Made by a program: the position numbers and the translations under genes
In this document: positions 7,048 to 13,746 of the stretch, piece by piece
How the letters are laid out: every line of letters begins with the position of its first letter
How positions within the stretch are numbered: position 1 is the first letter of the stretch
Source of the DNA: Vallitaleaceae bacterium
Lineage (GTDB): Bacteria > Bacillota > Clostridia > Lachnospirales > Vallitaleaceae
NCBI GenBank assembly: GCA_027858555.1
Contig: JAQICP010000064.1
Coordinates: forward strand, 1 to 16,666
Direction: 5' to 3'
DNA length: 16,666 nucleotides
Notes under the pieces: model-generated
The model's input: the letters and a program-made list of their open reading frames with translations, nothing else
Told to the model about the DNA's origin: nothing
Database searches by the model: none

Positions 7048-8115
7048 CTACTTCTTTTTCAATGAATCAAGGGTATCTAATATACCATTCATATACATAA
7101 TCCCTAACGCTCTGTCATACAAACCGTAACCCGGTCTACATACTTCATCCCAGATATGACGACCATGGTCTGGTCTGATATAATACTGATAATCTGCCTC
7201 ATGGTAAGCTTTAAGGACACCAAGTATATCAATTGACCCATCTGCCGTACGATGTGAGGTCTCAACAAAATCGCCATTCTCATATATTTTCACATTCCTG
7301 ATATGGGCGAAATAGATTCTGTCCATGTAAGTCTTTATAATGTCAACTACGTCATTGCTTGCACTAGACCCAAGTGAACCGGTACAAAGGGTTAATCCAT
7401 TATAAGGCTCATCCACTAGTTTCAGTAACCTGTCAAGATTCTCTTTGCTCGTCACAATTCTTGGTAGATTGAAGATGCTAAAAGGTGGATCATCTGGATG
7501 TATGGCCATCTTAATATCGTTGGCTTTGCAAGCCGGTCCGATTCGCTCTAAAAAATACTTAAGATTTGCAAACAAATCATCTACGCCAATATCTTTGTAA
7601 GTTGCAAGTACGACGTCTAATTCTTTCAAACGCTCTGGTTCCCAACCCGCCATTGTATAATTTGAATTCGCAGACACCAGTTCAAATAAGTCATGTGCTT
7701 TGATCGTCTCTACTGTATGCTTGTCAAAAAATAAAGCTGTTGAACCATCTGGCATTTCATGAAATAATTCTGTCCGTACCCAATCAAAAACTGGCATGAA
7801 ATTGTAGCAGATTACTTTAACGCCCACTTTACCTAGCCTATTAATCGTCTCAATGTAGTTGTCAATATAGACTTCTCGCTCATCAATACCCATTTTGATG
7901 GATTCGTGCACATTGACACTTTCCACCACATCAATATTAAGACCATATTCATCTGCCTGTTTTTTAACGGCCAAAATTCTATCCATGGGCCAAACTTCTC
8001 CAGCTGCAAGGTCATGGAGCGCCCATACGATGCCTTCAGTGTTTGGTATCTGTTTGATATAACTAAGTTTAACAGAATCGTTACCCTTGCCATACCATCT
8101 AAATGTCATTTTCAT
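7048..8115 (-). CDS. uxuA: Mannonate dehydratase UxuA
   Basis: Converts D-mannonate to 2-keto-3-deoxy-D-gluconate in the hexuronate (glucuronate) pathway; a cytoplasmic Mn2+-dependent TIM-barrel enzyme. The 355-residue length fits the family (about 350-395). Recognisable segments are the N-terminal FRWYG, WALHDLAAGEVW, CYNFMPVFDW near 103-112, HPDDPP at 206-211, LCTGSLG with Cys244, HIRNVK with His271, and IRPDHGRHIWDE with Arg314, Asp316 and His317. The histidines, cysteine and Asp-His pair are the metal and catalytic positions conserved in UxuA. It is the first gene of the operon. The ATG 8115 has AAGGAG five bases upstream; FRWYG begins a few residues later, as in other UxuA proteins. It is divergent from an AraC-family gene, which is probably its activator. 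Confidence 0.95.
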   Translation of the reverse strand: MKMTFRWYGKGNDSVKLSYIKQIPNTEGIVWALHDLAAGEVWPMDRILAVKKQADEYGLNIDVVESVNVHESIKMGIDEREVYIDNYIETINRLGKVGVKVICYNFMPVFDWVRTELFHEMPDGSTALFFDKHTVETIKAHDLFELVSANSNYTMAGWEPERLKELDVVLATYKDIGVDDLFANLKYFLERIGPACKANDIKMAIHPDDPPFSIFNLPRIVTSKENLDRLLKLVDEPYNGLTLCTGSLGSSASNDVVDIIKTYMDRIYFAHIRNVKIYENGDFVETSHRTADGSIDILGVLKAYHEADYQYYIRPDHGRHIWDEVCRPGYGLYDRALGIMYMNGILDTLDSLKKK

Positions 8116-8166
8116 ATTTTCTCCTTGTTGTGCTTCACCTTTTAAGTATATTGTTGTATATTATAT

Positions 8167-8194
8167 ATTATAGACTAATTATATATAAATCAAA
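8167..8194 (-). promoter_or_regulatory. Candidate uxuA promoter with weak -35
   Basis: A perfect TATAAT lies on the minus strand at 8172-8167, about 52 bases before the uxuA start. The best -35 (TTTGAT, 8194-8189, 16-base spacing) is poor. This would suit a promoter that needs an activator bound next to it. Confidence 0.5.
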
Positions 8195-8195
8195 T

Positions 8196-8210
8196 TGCAC
8201 AGATTGTGCA
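8196..8210. promoter_or_regulatory. Candidate AraC-family operator between uxuA and its regulator
   Basis: TGCAC-AGATT-GTGCA is a perfect inverted repeat directly upstream of the weak uxuA -35. It is centred near -43 from the expected transcription start, a usual activator position. An 8-bp palindrome, TTTGCAAA (8215-8222), lies just beyond and may be part of the same site. Confidence 0.5.
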
Positions 8211-8241
8211 TTTGTTTGCAAATATTGCGTGAAGGAGTCTT

Positions 8242-9093
8242 ATGAAACCATCTAAAAAACCGGCAGTTCATAATGAAAACGAAAAAATAAGCTTTTTCCA
8301 CTATATAGATGATACTTGTGAAATAGAAATTCACTTTCATGATTCTTATGAGATATTTCAAGCCTGTACGGATAATGTACGCTACTATGTGGAAGGTAAT
8401 GCCTATGATTTAAAGAAAGGCGATGTGATTATAACCAATCAAAAAGAGATTCATAGACCAAGTACAGTCGATAAATCTCCTTATAACAGACGCTATGTCC
8501 AGTTCAAACCTGATATCTTCACACCTTTTTTTGATACAGGCTACAATCCTCTACGCATATTCAGTACAAGAAATTTAGGCTTTGGTAATTTCATACCAGT
8601 CAGTCAGTTGGCAAATCAAAAAGTCACAAAACTCTTTGATGATATTGAATCGCTATCTGGCTTGTCGGATCAAAAGAGCGTCGTTCTTACTAATACCCTA
8701 CTGATACAATTATTCATAGAATTAGATACACTCTATCAAAGTATCAATCCCAGCTTAGAATATAGCCTCAGTACAGATCCACGAATCATGCCAGTTATAG
8801 AGTATCTTAGCTGCGACTTTGTGCAACCATTTTCTTTAGAAAAACTTAGTAATGATTTCTTCATTGATAAATATTATTTAAGCCACCTATTTAAGGAAAA
8901 TACTGGATTCACCTTATATGAATATGTGCAATTAAAACGCATCCAAAAAGCAAAAACTTTAATTCAAGCAGGAGAAGTCATATCAAAAGTAAGTACTGAT
9001 TGTGGCTTTATGGACTATTCCAACTTCTATAAGACATTCAAAAAATTGGTTCAAATGTCACCATCTGCCTATAAGAAGATACTGAAATTGTAG
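8242..9093 (+). CDS. AraC-family transcriptional regulator with cupin sensor domain
   Basis: A 283-residue regulator. The N-terminal part (about 15-95) is a cupin-type sugar-sensing domain with the metal-like pattern HFHDSYEIF at 31-39 and GDVIITNQKEIHRP at 60-73. The C-terminal 100 residues (about 180-280) hold the double helix-turn-helix of the AraC/XylS family. They include FSLEKLSNDFFIDKYYLSHLFKE and the signature GFMDYSNFYKTFKKLVQMSP at 255-274. It is divergent from uxuA, so it is most likely the activator of uxuA and the mannonate oxidoreductase, responding to a hexuronate-derived sugar acid. That role is inference from position. The start ATG 8242 has GAAGGAG upstream at normal spacing. 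It is followed by a terminator hairpin. No membrane segment is seen. Confidence 0.92.
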   Translation: MKPSKKPAVHNENEKISFFHYIDDTCEIEIHFHDSYEIFQACTDNVRYYVEGNAYDLKKGDVIITNQKEIHRPSTVDKSPYNRRYVQFKPDIFTPFFDTGYNPLRIFSTRNLGFGNFIPVSQLANQKVTKLFDDIESLSGLSDQKSVVLTNTLLIQLFIELDTLYQSINPSLEYSLSTDPRIMPVIEYLSCDFVQPFSLEKLSNDFFIDKYYLSHLFKENTGFTLYEYVQLKRIQKAKTLIQAGEVISKVSTDCGFMDYSNFYKTFKKLVQMSPSAYKKILKL

Positions 9094-9122
9094 TTGTGTG
9101 TGCTGTTCTACCCTATACATTA

Positions 9123-9164
9123 TTAAAGACCCACCAGATATCTATAGATCTAATGGGCCTTTAA
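9123..9164. terminator. Hairpin after the AraC-family gene
   Basis: TTAAAG-A-CCCA pairs with TGGG-C-CTTTAA, with one internal mismatch and a further AGAT/ATCT helix in the loop. It starts about 30 bases after the AraC stop and is followed by TTATTA rather than a full T run. It may act in both directions. Confidence 0.55.
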
Positions 9165-9187
9165 TTATTAAGACATATGCAGGTTGC

Positions 9188-9376
9188 TTATTTCGACTTA
9201 TATTGAGACAACCAAGAATTCATTAGGTATTCAAACTGGGTAGGTTGTTCCAAGAAAAACGAATGACTTGCATTGGACAACAGATTAACTACAAAGTATA
9301 ATCGAAGATACCTTTGTAATACCATATGAGTTAAGGCCCCAGGTATATGACCCAATATCCCTATCGTCCCACCCAT
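9188..9376 (-). pseudogene. Probable remnant with an alpha/beta-hydrolase-like C-terminus
   Basis: A 62-codon minus-strand frame ends in NASHSFFLEQPTQFEYLMNSW followed by LSQYKSK. This resembles the last 25-30 residues of alpha/beta-fold hydrolases, where the catalytic His is followed by an LEQP-type helix. The first half of the frame (from MGGTIGIL) does not look like that family. No nucleophile, acid residue or ribosome binding site is present. I read it as a decayed tail with further damage upstream. A functional small protein is possible but unlikely. Confidence 0.35.
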
Positions 9377-9425
9377 TGTAGTTATAGGAAGGTCTTGTGT
9401 CTATTATAATATCTATATCACTCAT
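9285..9425 (-). other. 46-codon frame of unknown nature after the Ldh_2 gene
   Basis: Starting ten bases after the Ldh_2 stop, an ATG at 9425 opens 46 codons including the stretches IDTRPSYNYNGWDDRDIGSY and TWGLNSYGITK. The composition (Trp, Tyr, Asp, Gly) looks protein-like rather than random, but I do not recognise it. It has only a weak AGG upstream. It overlaps the hydrolase-like frame and may be another piece of the same or a neighbouring decayed gene. Confidence 0.2.
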
Positions 9426-9435
9426 ATCAGTAAGC

Positions 9436-10545
9436 CTAGTCTTCGAAAGAAAATGTGTACTTATGTAGTCCTAATTCATCTCTTATGCCGATTAATTCTT
9501 TTTGAACTGCCTCATTAACTGGTACGCCTTTATCTTTTCTATCTAACCAATGATTATATTCTTTTTCCCCCGCTGAGAATATGGCCTCACTACCTGGTGC
9601 TTTCATTGAACCACGAAGATCCCTCAGAATCTGACCTGTGGTCTCTTTAAAGCTCTCAAGTCCCATAAAGGCTTCAGTATCTATGGCAATAAAGAAGAGT
9701 CCCAAGTGAAATGGCACTTTTTCCCCTTGCTCGCCCAGTCCAGTTAACATTCTAAGAAAGTTGCCTTGTTGAAGGGCTGCAGATAATATCTCTACGACTG
9801 TAGCATAACCATAACCTTTGTACCCAGCTAGTTCTTCACCGATGCCGCCAAGTGGTGCAAGGGCCGCTTTGCCACCAACCAGATCCTCTAATATCTGATC
9901 GGAGTCGGTCATAGTTCCTCCATCACGCCCTATAACCATACCCGCCGGTGTGTCTTTACCAACTCTGGCAAAATACTCAATCTTGCCTCTTTGTGTGATA
10001 GAAGTGGCGCAATCGAGTAAAAAGGGGAAAGGTTCATCTGTAGGAAACCCAAAAGTCAGTGGATTAGTACCAAGCATGTTCTCCACACCAAAGGTAGGCG
10101 CGATTGAAGGCCTCGCATTAGTGCCTGTGATGCCTATACAGCCAGCTTTAGCCGCCATCTCAGCATAGTACCCTGCAATACCATAGTGAGTCGAATTACG
10201 CGCTGCTACCATACCCATGCCGAATTTTTTTGCCTTTTCAATTGCCATGGTCATTGACTTAAACCCAATCACTTGACCCATACCATCATGTCCATCCACA
10301 ACAGCTGTTGTTGGGGTTTCACGAATTATCTCGTATTCAGTAACCGGTTTTTGTATACCTGCTTTGATTCGATCTAAATAGATGGGTTTGAAACGGTTTA
10401 CGCCATGAGAATCAATGCCCTTTTTATCAGATGCTATTAACACATCGGCGCATATCTTCGCATCATCCTCAGGTATACCATAAGCTACAAATACCTCCGT
10501 TACAAATTCTGTAACCACCTCAAAACTTACATAAGCTTTATCCAT
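9436..10545 (-). CDS. Ldh_2-family malate/L-lactate-type dehydrogenase
   Basis: A cytoplasmic NAD(P)H-dependent 2-oxoacid reductase of the Ldh_2 family, which includes malate, L-lactate, ureidoglycolate and 2,3-diketogulonate dehydrogenases. Family marks are SHGVNRF with His47, NSTHYGIAGYYAEMAAKAG with His120 at 117-135, GTNARPSIAPTFG at 141-153 and GTNPLTFGFP at 159-168. The length of 369 residues is normal. I chose ATG 10545 because AAAGGAG lies directly upstream; an in-frame TTG at 10563 lies before that site. It has its own strong promoter and is divergent from a MarR-GNAT regulator gene. B. subtilis YjmC, encoded beside uxuA, is of the same family, so a role near hexuronate metabolism is possible. 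Sequence alone does not fix the substrate. Confidence 0.88.
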   Translation of the reverse strand: MDKAYVSFEVVTEFVTEVFVAYGIPEDDAKICADVLIASDKKGIDSHGVNRFKPIYLDRIKAGIQKPVTEYEIIRETPTTAVVDGHDGMGQVIGFKSMTMAIEKAKKFGMGMVAARNSTHYGIAGYYAEMAAKAGCIGITGTNARPSIAPTFGVENMLGTNPLTFGFPTDEPFPFLLDCATSITQRGKIEYFARVGKDTPAGMVIGRDGGTMTDSDQILEDLVGGKAALAPLGGIGEELAGYKGYGYATVVEILSAALQQGNFLRMLTGLGEQGEKVPFHLGLFFIAIDTEAFMGLESFKETTGQILRDLRGSMKAPGSEAIFSAGEKEYNHWLDRKDKGVPVNEAVQKELIGIRDELGLHKYTFSFED

Positions 10546-10600
10546 AATAATCTCCTTTAGCAATCAAAATCGTTAAACAATCCCCAAAACACATATTTTT

Positions 10601-10629
10601 ATTCTACCCCGATTAAGGTAAAGTGTCAA
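10601..10629 (-). promoter_or_regulatory. Promoter of the Ldh_2 gene
   Basis: On the minus strand TTGACA (10629-10624), a 17-base spacer, then TAGAAT (10606-10601). This is a near-consensus vegetative promoter, with the start codon about 55 bases downstream of the -10. Confidence 0.75.
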
Positions 10630-10657
10630 AGACCAAGTTGCAAATTACCAAAAAATA

Positions 10658-10677
10658 ATAGTTGACATTACAACTAT
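10658..10677. promoter_or_regulatory. Perfect 20-bp inverted repeat, candidate MarR operator
   Basis: ATAGTTG-ACATTA-CAACTAT has perfect seven-base arms and covers the -35 of the MarR-GNAT gene. Size and position suit binding of a MarR-family dimer and autorepression. It also lies about 30 bases upstream of the divergent Ldh_2 promoter's -35, so it could act on both genes. Confidence 0.65.
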
Positions 10678-10690
10678 ATATGTATATATT
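10662..10690 (+). promoter_or_regulatory. Promoter of the MarR-GNAT gene
   Basis: TTGACA (10662-10667) and TATATT (10685-10690) with 17-base spacing. It lies 27 bases before the ATG, which has AGGAGG upstream. Confidence 0.75.
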
Positions 10691-10717
10691 TAGAGTATCA
10701 ATTTTTTAGGAGGCTTT

Positions 10718-11740
10718 ATGCTAAATAATTCAAAAAAAAAGATCAACGACCATACCAGTAATCAACCTGTAAATAAAAAAACATCTATTAGTTCAGATTC
10801 ACATATCGATATGCCACCACTTAACACTATCATACAACCTAACCAAACAATAGTATCAGGTGATGAAACGAAGATGCATCTTCTCCGCCATATTGGTAGT
10901 TTTACTAGACAGATTCAGTCATTATGTGATACAAAATATAAAAATCTTAATCTTCAAAAAGGCCAATTCATGTTTTTAATGCGTATATGCGAACATCCCA
11001 GCATTAGTCAGCAAGACTTAAGTGATCTGATCTGCGTGGATAAAAGCACCACAACAAGAGCAATCCAAAAACTTGAACGTGATGGCTATATTAAAAGAGA
11101 ACGTAATCCTGATGATAGCCGCAAGTTAGCAGTTCTTCCAACCCAAAGGGGTCTAGCTATCTACCCGGAGTTGATACGATTCGAATTATATCTATTACGT
11201 ATGCTTCATAAAGAAGTATCAAAAGAAGAGCTTTCAATGCTTACCGCTGTTCTTAGTAGATTCACTGAGCTCACAAACACCAATATGGCTATACATGAGC
11301 AAGCTCTGTCCCAATTAGAAATTAAACTGGCAACTAGTGAGAACATCTTAGGAGAATGCCATGCCATCCGTACTGAAGTATTTCAACAAGGACAAGGTGT
11401 CGCAAGGAAAATTGATTTCGATGGTAGAGATGACCTAGCATCCAATTATATTGCTTATTTTAATCATGTGCCGGCTGGTACAGTACGACTTAGATCCGTA
11501 TCGGATACAACGGTGAAATTAGAACGATTGGCTGTATTGTCAAGTTTTAGAAATCTCTCAATTGCTTCTGCCCTAATTGAGTATTGTACCATTAGCGCCA
11601 GGCAACAACATTATAAGACAATTAAATTACACGCCCAAAAAGATGCTCTAACTCTATATATAAAGGCTGGTTTTCAGATTGTCGGCGAAGAATTCTACGA
11701 AGCGAATATTGCCCATATAAAGGTAGAAAAAGCATTATAA
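10718..11740 (+). CDS. MarR-family regulator fused to a GNAT acetyltransferase domain
   Basis: A 340-residue two-domain protein. Residues 1-50 are a polar, probably disordered extension. Residues 55-185 form a MarR winged helix, including SISQQDLSDLICVDKSTTTR at 95-114 as the recognition helix-turn-helix, and the wing GYIKRERNPDDSRKLAVLP. Residues about 200-340 are a GNAT fold with ERLAVLSSFRNLSIASALIE at 269-288 as the acetyl-CoA segment, then LYIKAGFQIVGEEF. MarR-GNAT fusions are a known architecture, but a natural substrate is usually unknown. In the CoA loop the usual R-x-x-G-x-G/A reads R-N-L-S-I-A, so the first glycine is missing. This may weaken catalysis. It probably represses itself and perhaps the divergent dehydrogenase gene through the inverted repeat between them. 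Start ATG 10718 has AGGAGG upstream. Confidence 0.88.
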   Translation: MLNNSKKKINDHTSNQPVNKKTSISSDSHIDMPPLNTIIQPNQTIVSGDETKMHLLRHIGSFTRQIQSLCDTKYKNLNLQKGQFMFLMRICEHPSISQQDLSDLICVDKSTTTRAIQKLERDGYIKRERNPDDSRKLAVLPTQRGLAIYPELIRFELYLLRMLHKEVSKEELSMLTAVLSRFTELTNTNMAIHEQALSQLEIKLATSENILGECHAIRTEVFQQGQGVARKIDFDGRDDLASNYIAYFNHVPAGTVRLRSVSDTTVKLERLAVLSSFRNLSIASALIEYCTISARQQHYKTIKLHAQKDALTLYIKAGFQIVGEEFYEANIAHIKVEKAL

Positions 11741-11920
11741 CTAGTATGACCGTATATAGCAATGAATCCAGCTTTTACGAATGCATTTTAGATTACTGAT
11801 AGACAGGCATATTAGATTACTCACATAGAGTATATCAATATGCTGTATACATTTTTATAATAGTATTCTTCATATTCATATGTTATACTACCATTTGTGC
11901 TTAATAATAAGGAGGTTTTT

Positions 11921-12535
11921 ATGAATTTTTTTGATATAGACGGACCATTCCAACGATATGGTACCGTGATGTTCGATTTACTAATGGTTAATCTCTTATG
12001 GATTATAATTATTTTATTAAGTTTGGGTATTTTAAGCGGTCCTGCGAATGTAGCCTTATATACTTCAGTCAATCAAAGTATCCGCAACTCCTACGACTCA
12101 CCCATGCGTACATTTTTCAGAACTTTTAAAAACAAATTCAAAGTATCACTAATAGGTGGCATCCTATCAATGTTGATTATTTTAACCTCAATTTTTTCGA
12201 TTTTTCTAATAGAAGCAGGTCATATGCCTAGTTGGCTAACAATACTATATTATGTTGTTATTTTTTATCTCATATTAGTTGCACCATATTTCATAGCTCT
12301 AGTATCTCATACTGATTTCAAACTAAAAAAAGCCGTAAAATATGCTGTCATTTTAACAATCAAGCATTTTCCAACATCTTTCTTAATCATTATGATTATC
12401 GGTGGTTTAAGTATACTAATTGTTATATCAAGATATATTGCGGCTTTTATGGCTGTTGCACCTACGTTTTTATTAATAAGTTACTTGCTGTCTGGGAGAG
12501 TGTTAACACAATATGATTTGAAGCAATTCAAATAA
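11921..12535 (+). CDS. YesL-like DUF624 membrane protein
   Basis: A 204-residue integral membrane protein with about five hydrophobic helices (roughly 18-40, 74-97, 105-128, 150-172, 174-193). The opening MNFFDIDGPFQRYG and the following LLMVNLLWIIIILLSLGILSGPA-like segment are typical of DUF624/YesL proteins. These are often encoded beside carbohydrate uptake or degradation genes in Bacillota; their function is not established. The start ATG 11921 is set by AAGGAGG five bases upstream. The upstream 180 bases hold only a duplicated TTAGATTACT (11788 and 11812) and a TATACT box (11885-11890). The gene is alone, converging on the YjdM-type gene. Family call fairly sure; role open. Confidence 0.75.
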   Translation: MNFFDIDGPFQRYGTVMFDLLMVNLLWIIIILLSLGILSGPANVALYTSVNQSIRNSYDSPMRTFFRTFKNKFKVSLIGGILSMLIILTSIFSIFLIEAGHMPSWLTILYYVVIFYLILVAPYFIALVSHTDFKLKKAVKYAVILTIKHFPTSFLIIMIIGGLSILIVISRYIAAFMAVAPTFLLISYLLSGRVLTQYDLKQFK

Positions 12536-12576
12536 TCCATAATTGTATCTATCGCGACTTCCCTGTTCGCAATCCA

Positions 12577-12601
12577 TATGAATTTTTTTCTAAGATTCAT
12601 A
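12577..12601. other. Small hairpin between convergent genes
   Basis: TATGAAT (12577-12583) and ATTCATA (12595-12601) form a perfect seven-base inverted repeat around a loop containing a T run. It lies between the convergent yesL-like and yjdM-type genes. It is AT-rich and weak as a terminator, but it is the only candidate there. Confidence 0.3.
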
Positions 12602-12611
12602 CGATTAATGA

Positions 12612-12950
12612 CTACCCTTTCTTTACAAATTCAGACTTCAGTGCCATACTACCATAGCCATCAATCCAGCAATCAATATTATGATCCGAGTCCACTAGTC
12701 TAATATTTTTAACCTTAGTACCCTTTTTCAAATCTGATGTGCTGCCTTTCACCTTTAGATTTTTAGTAAGGATCACACTATCACCACTTGCTAATATATT
12801 ACCGTTAGAATCTTTTACAACAGATTCATCTTCCTTACTTGTATTGTCATCAAGTTGCCATTCATGGGCACATTCAGGACATACAATAAGACTGCCATCT
12901 TCATAACCGTACTCGGAATTACATTTTGGACAATTAGGTATTTCATTCAT
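12612..12950 (-). CDS. yjdM: YjdM/PhnA-like zinc-ribbon protein
   Basis: A 112-residue protein of the family formerly called PhnA (E. coli YjdM). An N-terminal zinc ribbon has Cys7, Cys10, Cys24 and Cys27 (CPKC and CPEC), followed by HEW. The conserved C-terminal domain includes VVKDSNGNILASGDSVILTK at 44-63, then LKVKGSTSDLKKGTKVKNIR and DHNIDCWIDGYGSMALKSEF. The family's biochemical role is not settled; the old phosphonoacetate hydrolase label is not supported. The start is ATG 12950, with GAGGAG about eight bases upstream; an in-frame ATG at 12995 lacks such a site. The upstream region has a TATAAT at 13019-13014 framed by an inverted repeat. Confidence 0.88.
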   Translation of the reverse strand: MNEIPNCPKCNSEYGYEDGSLIVCPECAHEWQLDDNTSKEDESVVKDSNGNILASGDSVILTKNLKVKGSTSDLKKGTKVKNIRLVDSDHNIDCWIDGYGSMALKSEFVKKG

Positions 12951-13003
12951 TATATTTCTCCTCACATATACACACAAAATATAGTTATTTTGCATCGTTG
13001 TTT

Positions 13004-13044
13004 GTAGGCGTTCATTATAGGCATTCCATTTAAGCGTCGCCTAC
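13004..13044. repeat. Inverted repeat framing the yjdM -10 box
   Basis: GTAGGCG (13004-13010) and CGCCTAC (13038-13044) are perfect seven-base arms separated by 27 bases. A TATAAT on the minus strand (13019-13014) lies inside. It could be an operator or a chance pair. Confidence 0.4.
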
Positions 13045-13100
13045 TAGATATTCGCTATATTAAAGCACTATCCTATTAGCTTAGAACTATCCTGTTACAT

Positions 13101-13138
13101 AAAAAAAAGACCAAATAATCATAGATTACTTGGTCTTT
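13101..13138 (-). terminator. Strong intrinsic terminator of the cold shock gene
   Basis: AAAGACCAAATAATC (13106-13120) pairs with GATTACTTGGTCTTT (13124-13138), one mismatch, across a three-base loop. On the minus strand it ends in eight T residues and follows the csp stop by about 12 bases. Confidence 0.9.
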
Positions 13139-13149
13139 GGTTTTTTAAA

Positions 13150-13350
13150 TTAGCTTACTGAAGTAATGTTTTCAGCTTGTGGGCCTTTATGGCCTTGAGC
13201 TAAATCAAAAGTAACTTTTTCGCCTTCATCAAGGGTCTTAAAGCCATCTTTGTTGATTTGTGAAAAATGAGCAAAAACGTCAGTTCCGTCCTCTGCTGTA
13301 ATAAAACCAAATCCTTTGTCTCCATTAAACCATTTTACTGTACCATTCAT
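13150..13350 (-). CDS. CspA-family cold shock protein
   Basis: A 66-residue single cold-shock domain, the usual length for bacterial Csp proteins, which bind single-stranded RNA and DNA and melt RNA structure. RNP1 is KGFGFI at 12-17 and RNP2 VFAHF at 25-29, with Trp7 and other surface aromatic residues kept. It begins MNGTVKWFNGDKGFGFI and ends in PQAENITSV-type sequence. It is monocistronic, with a strong terminator and a leader of roughly 95 bases whose inverted repeats involve the GGAGG site. Cold or growth-phase control at the RNA level is likely by analogy; the sequence does not say whether this copy is cold-induced or constitutive. Confidence 0.96.
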   Translation of the reverse strand: MNGTVKWFNGDKGFGFITAEDGTDVFAHFSQINKDGFKTLDEGEKVTFDLAQGHKGPQAENITSVS

Positions 13351-13411
13351 AATCGTTTCCTCCGATTTTTTTTATTTGCTGTATTGCGCTTCTAAGTATT
13401 CTTTAAATCGG
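13351..13411 (-). promoter_or_regulatory. Structured leader with alternative pairings around the csp ribosome binding site
   Basis: Directly before the ATG, AATCG (13367-13363) and CGATT (13355-13351) can pair and place the GAGG of the ribosome binding site in a seven-base loop. Alternatively CCGATTT (13411-13405) can pair with AAATCGG (13368-13362), covering part of GGAGG. The two pairings exclude each other. Structures are read by eye and not energy-scored. Confidence 0.4.
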
Positions 13412-13450
13412 TAATCCACGTTCCAATGGTTGGAAACTATATCAATATCA

Positions 13451-13480
13451 ATTTTATCAAAATTCTTATATGAAGTTCAA
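13451..13480 (-). promoter_or_regulatory. Candidate promoter of the cold shock gene
   Basis: On the minus strand TTGAAC (13480-13475), 18 bases, TAAAAT (13456-13451), giving a leader of about 95 bases. A second possible pair (TTGCAA with TACTAT) lies upstream. Confidence 0.5.
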
Positions 13481-13691
13481 GTGCTATGTCATAGTATCAT
13501 GTTCTCATTCAAATTGCAAGCGAAAAATCAAATTATCTTTATTTTTTTCCAAATCATACCTGTTTTCCTCGTTAAACTACCATAAACATGGCTATTAGTT
13601 ATTATAAAGATATTTAATGAATTAACTGTGACTATTTATTAAACTTTTGTAAAACCACTACATATAGCTTTCAATACTACGTGTTGTATGG

Positions 13692-13697
13692 TACACT
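13692..13697 (+). promoter_or_regulatory. Extended -10 element of the nitronate monooxygenase gene
   Basis: TACACT preceded by TGG resembles an extended -10; the -35 seventeen bases upstream (TTTCAA) is weak. The start of transcription would fall near 13704, inside the edge of the downstream palindrome. Confidence 0.45.
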
Positions 13698-13706
13698 ATA
13701 TGAAAT

Positions 13707-13725
13707 TACTTTGATAATCAAAGTA
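13707..13725. promoter_or_regulatory. FabT-like palindrome at the start of the nitronate monooxygenase transcript
   Basis: TACTTTGAT-A-ATCAAAGTA is a perfect 19-bp palindrome lying between the -10 and the ribosome binding site. Its core TTTGAT-N-ATCAAA is the core of the FabT operator (a MarR-family repressor of fatty acid synthesis genes in streptococci). Position suits repression. The match is seen; the regulator is inferred. Confidence 0.6.
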
Positions 13726-13746
13726 CTCAAAAGGAGTAATAAAAAA

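Noticed and set aside
8179..8361. 60-codon minus-strand frame over the uxuA/AraC intergenic region
   Set aside because: It is antisense to the AraC start, has no homology I recognise and crosses the promoter region; it is a chance frame.
10546..10563. TTG start at 10563 for the Ldh_2 gene
   Set aside because: The AAAGGAG site lies between this TTG and the ATG at 10545, so it serves the ATG.
13507..13680. Small gene or RNA between the cold shock gene and the monooxygenase gene
   Set aside because: The stretch is AT-rich with frequent stops in all frames and no stable hairpin seen by eye beyond the promoter elements already listed.
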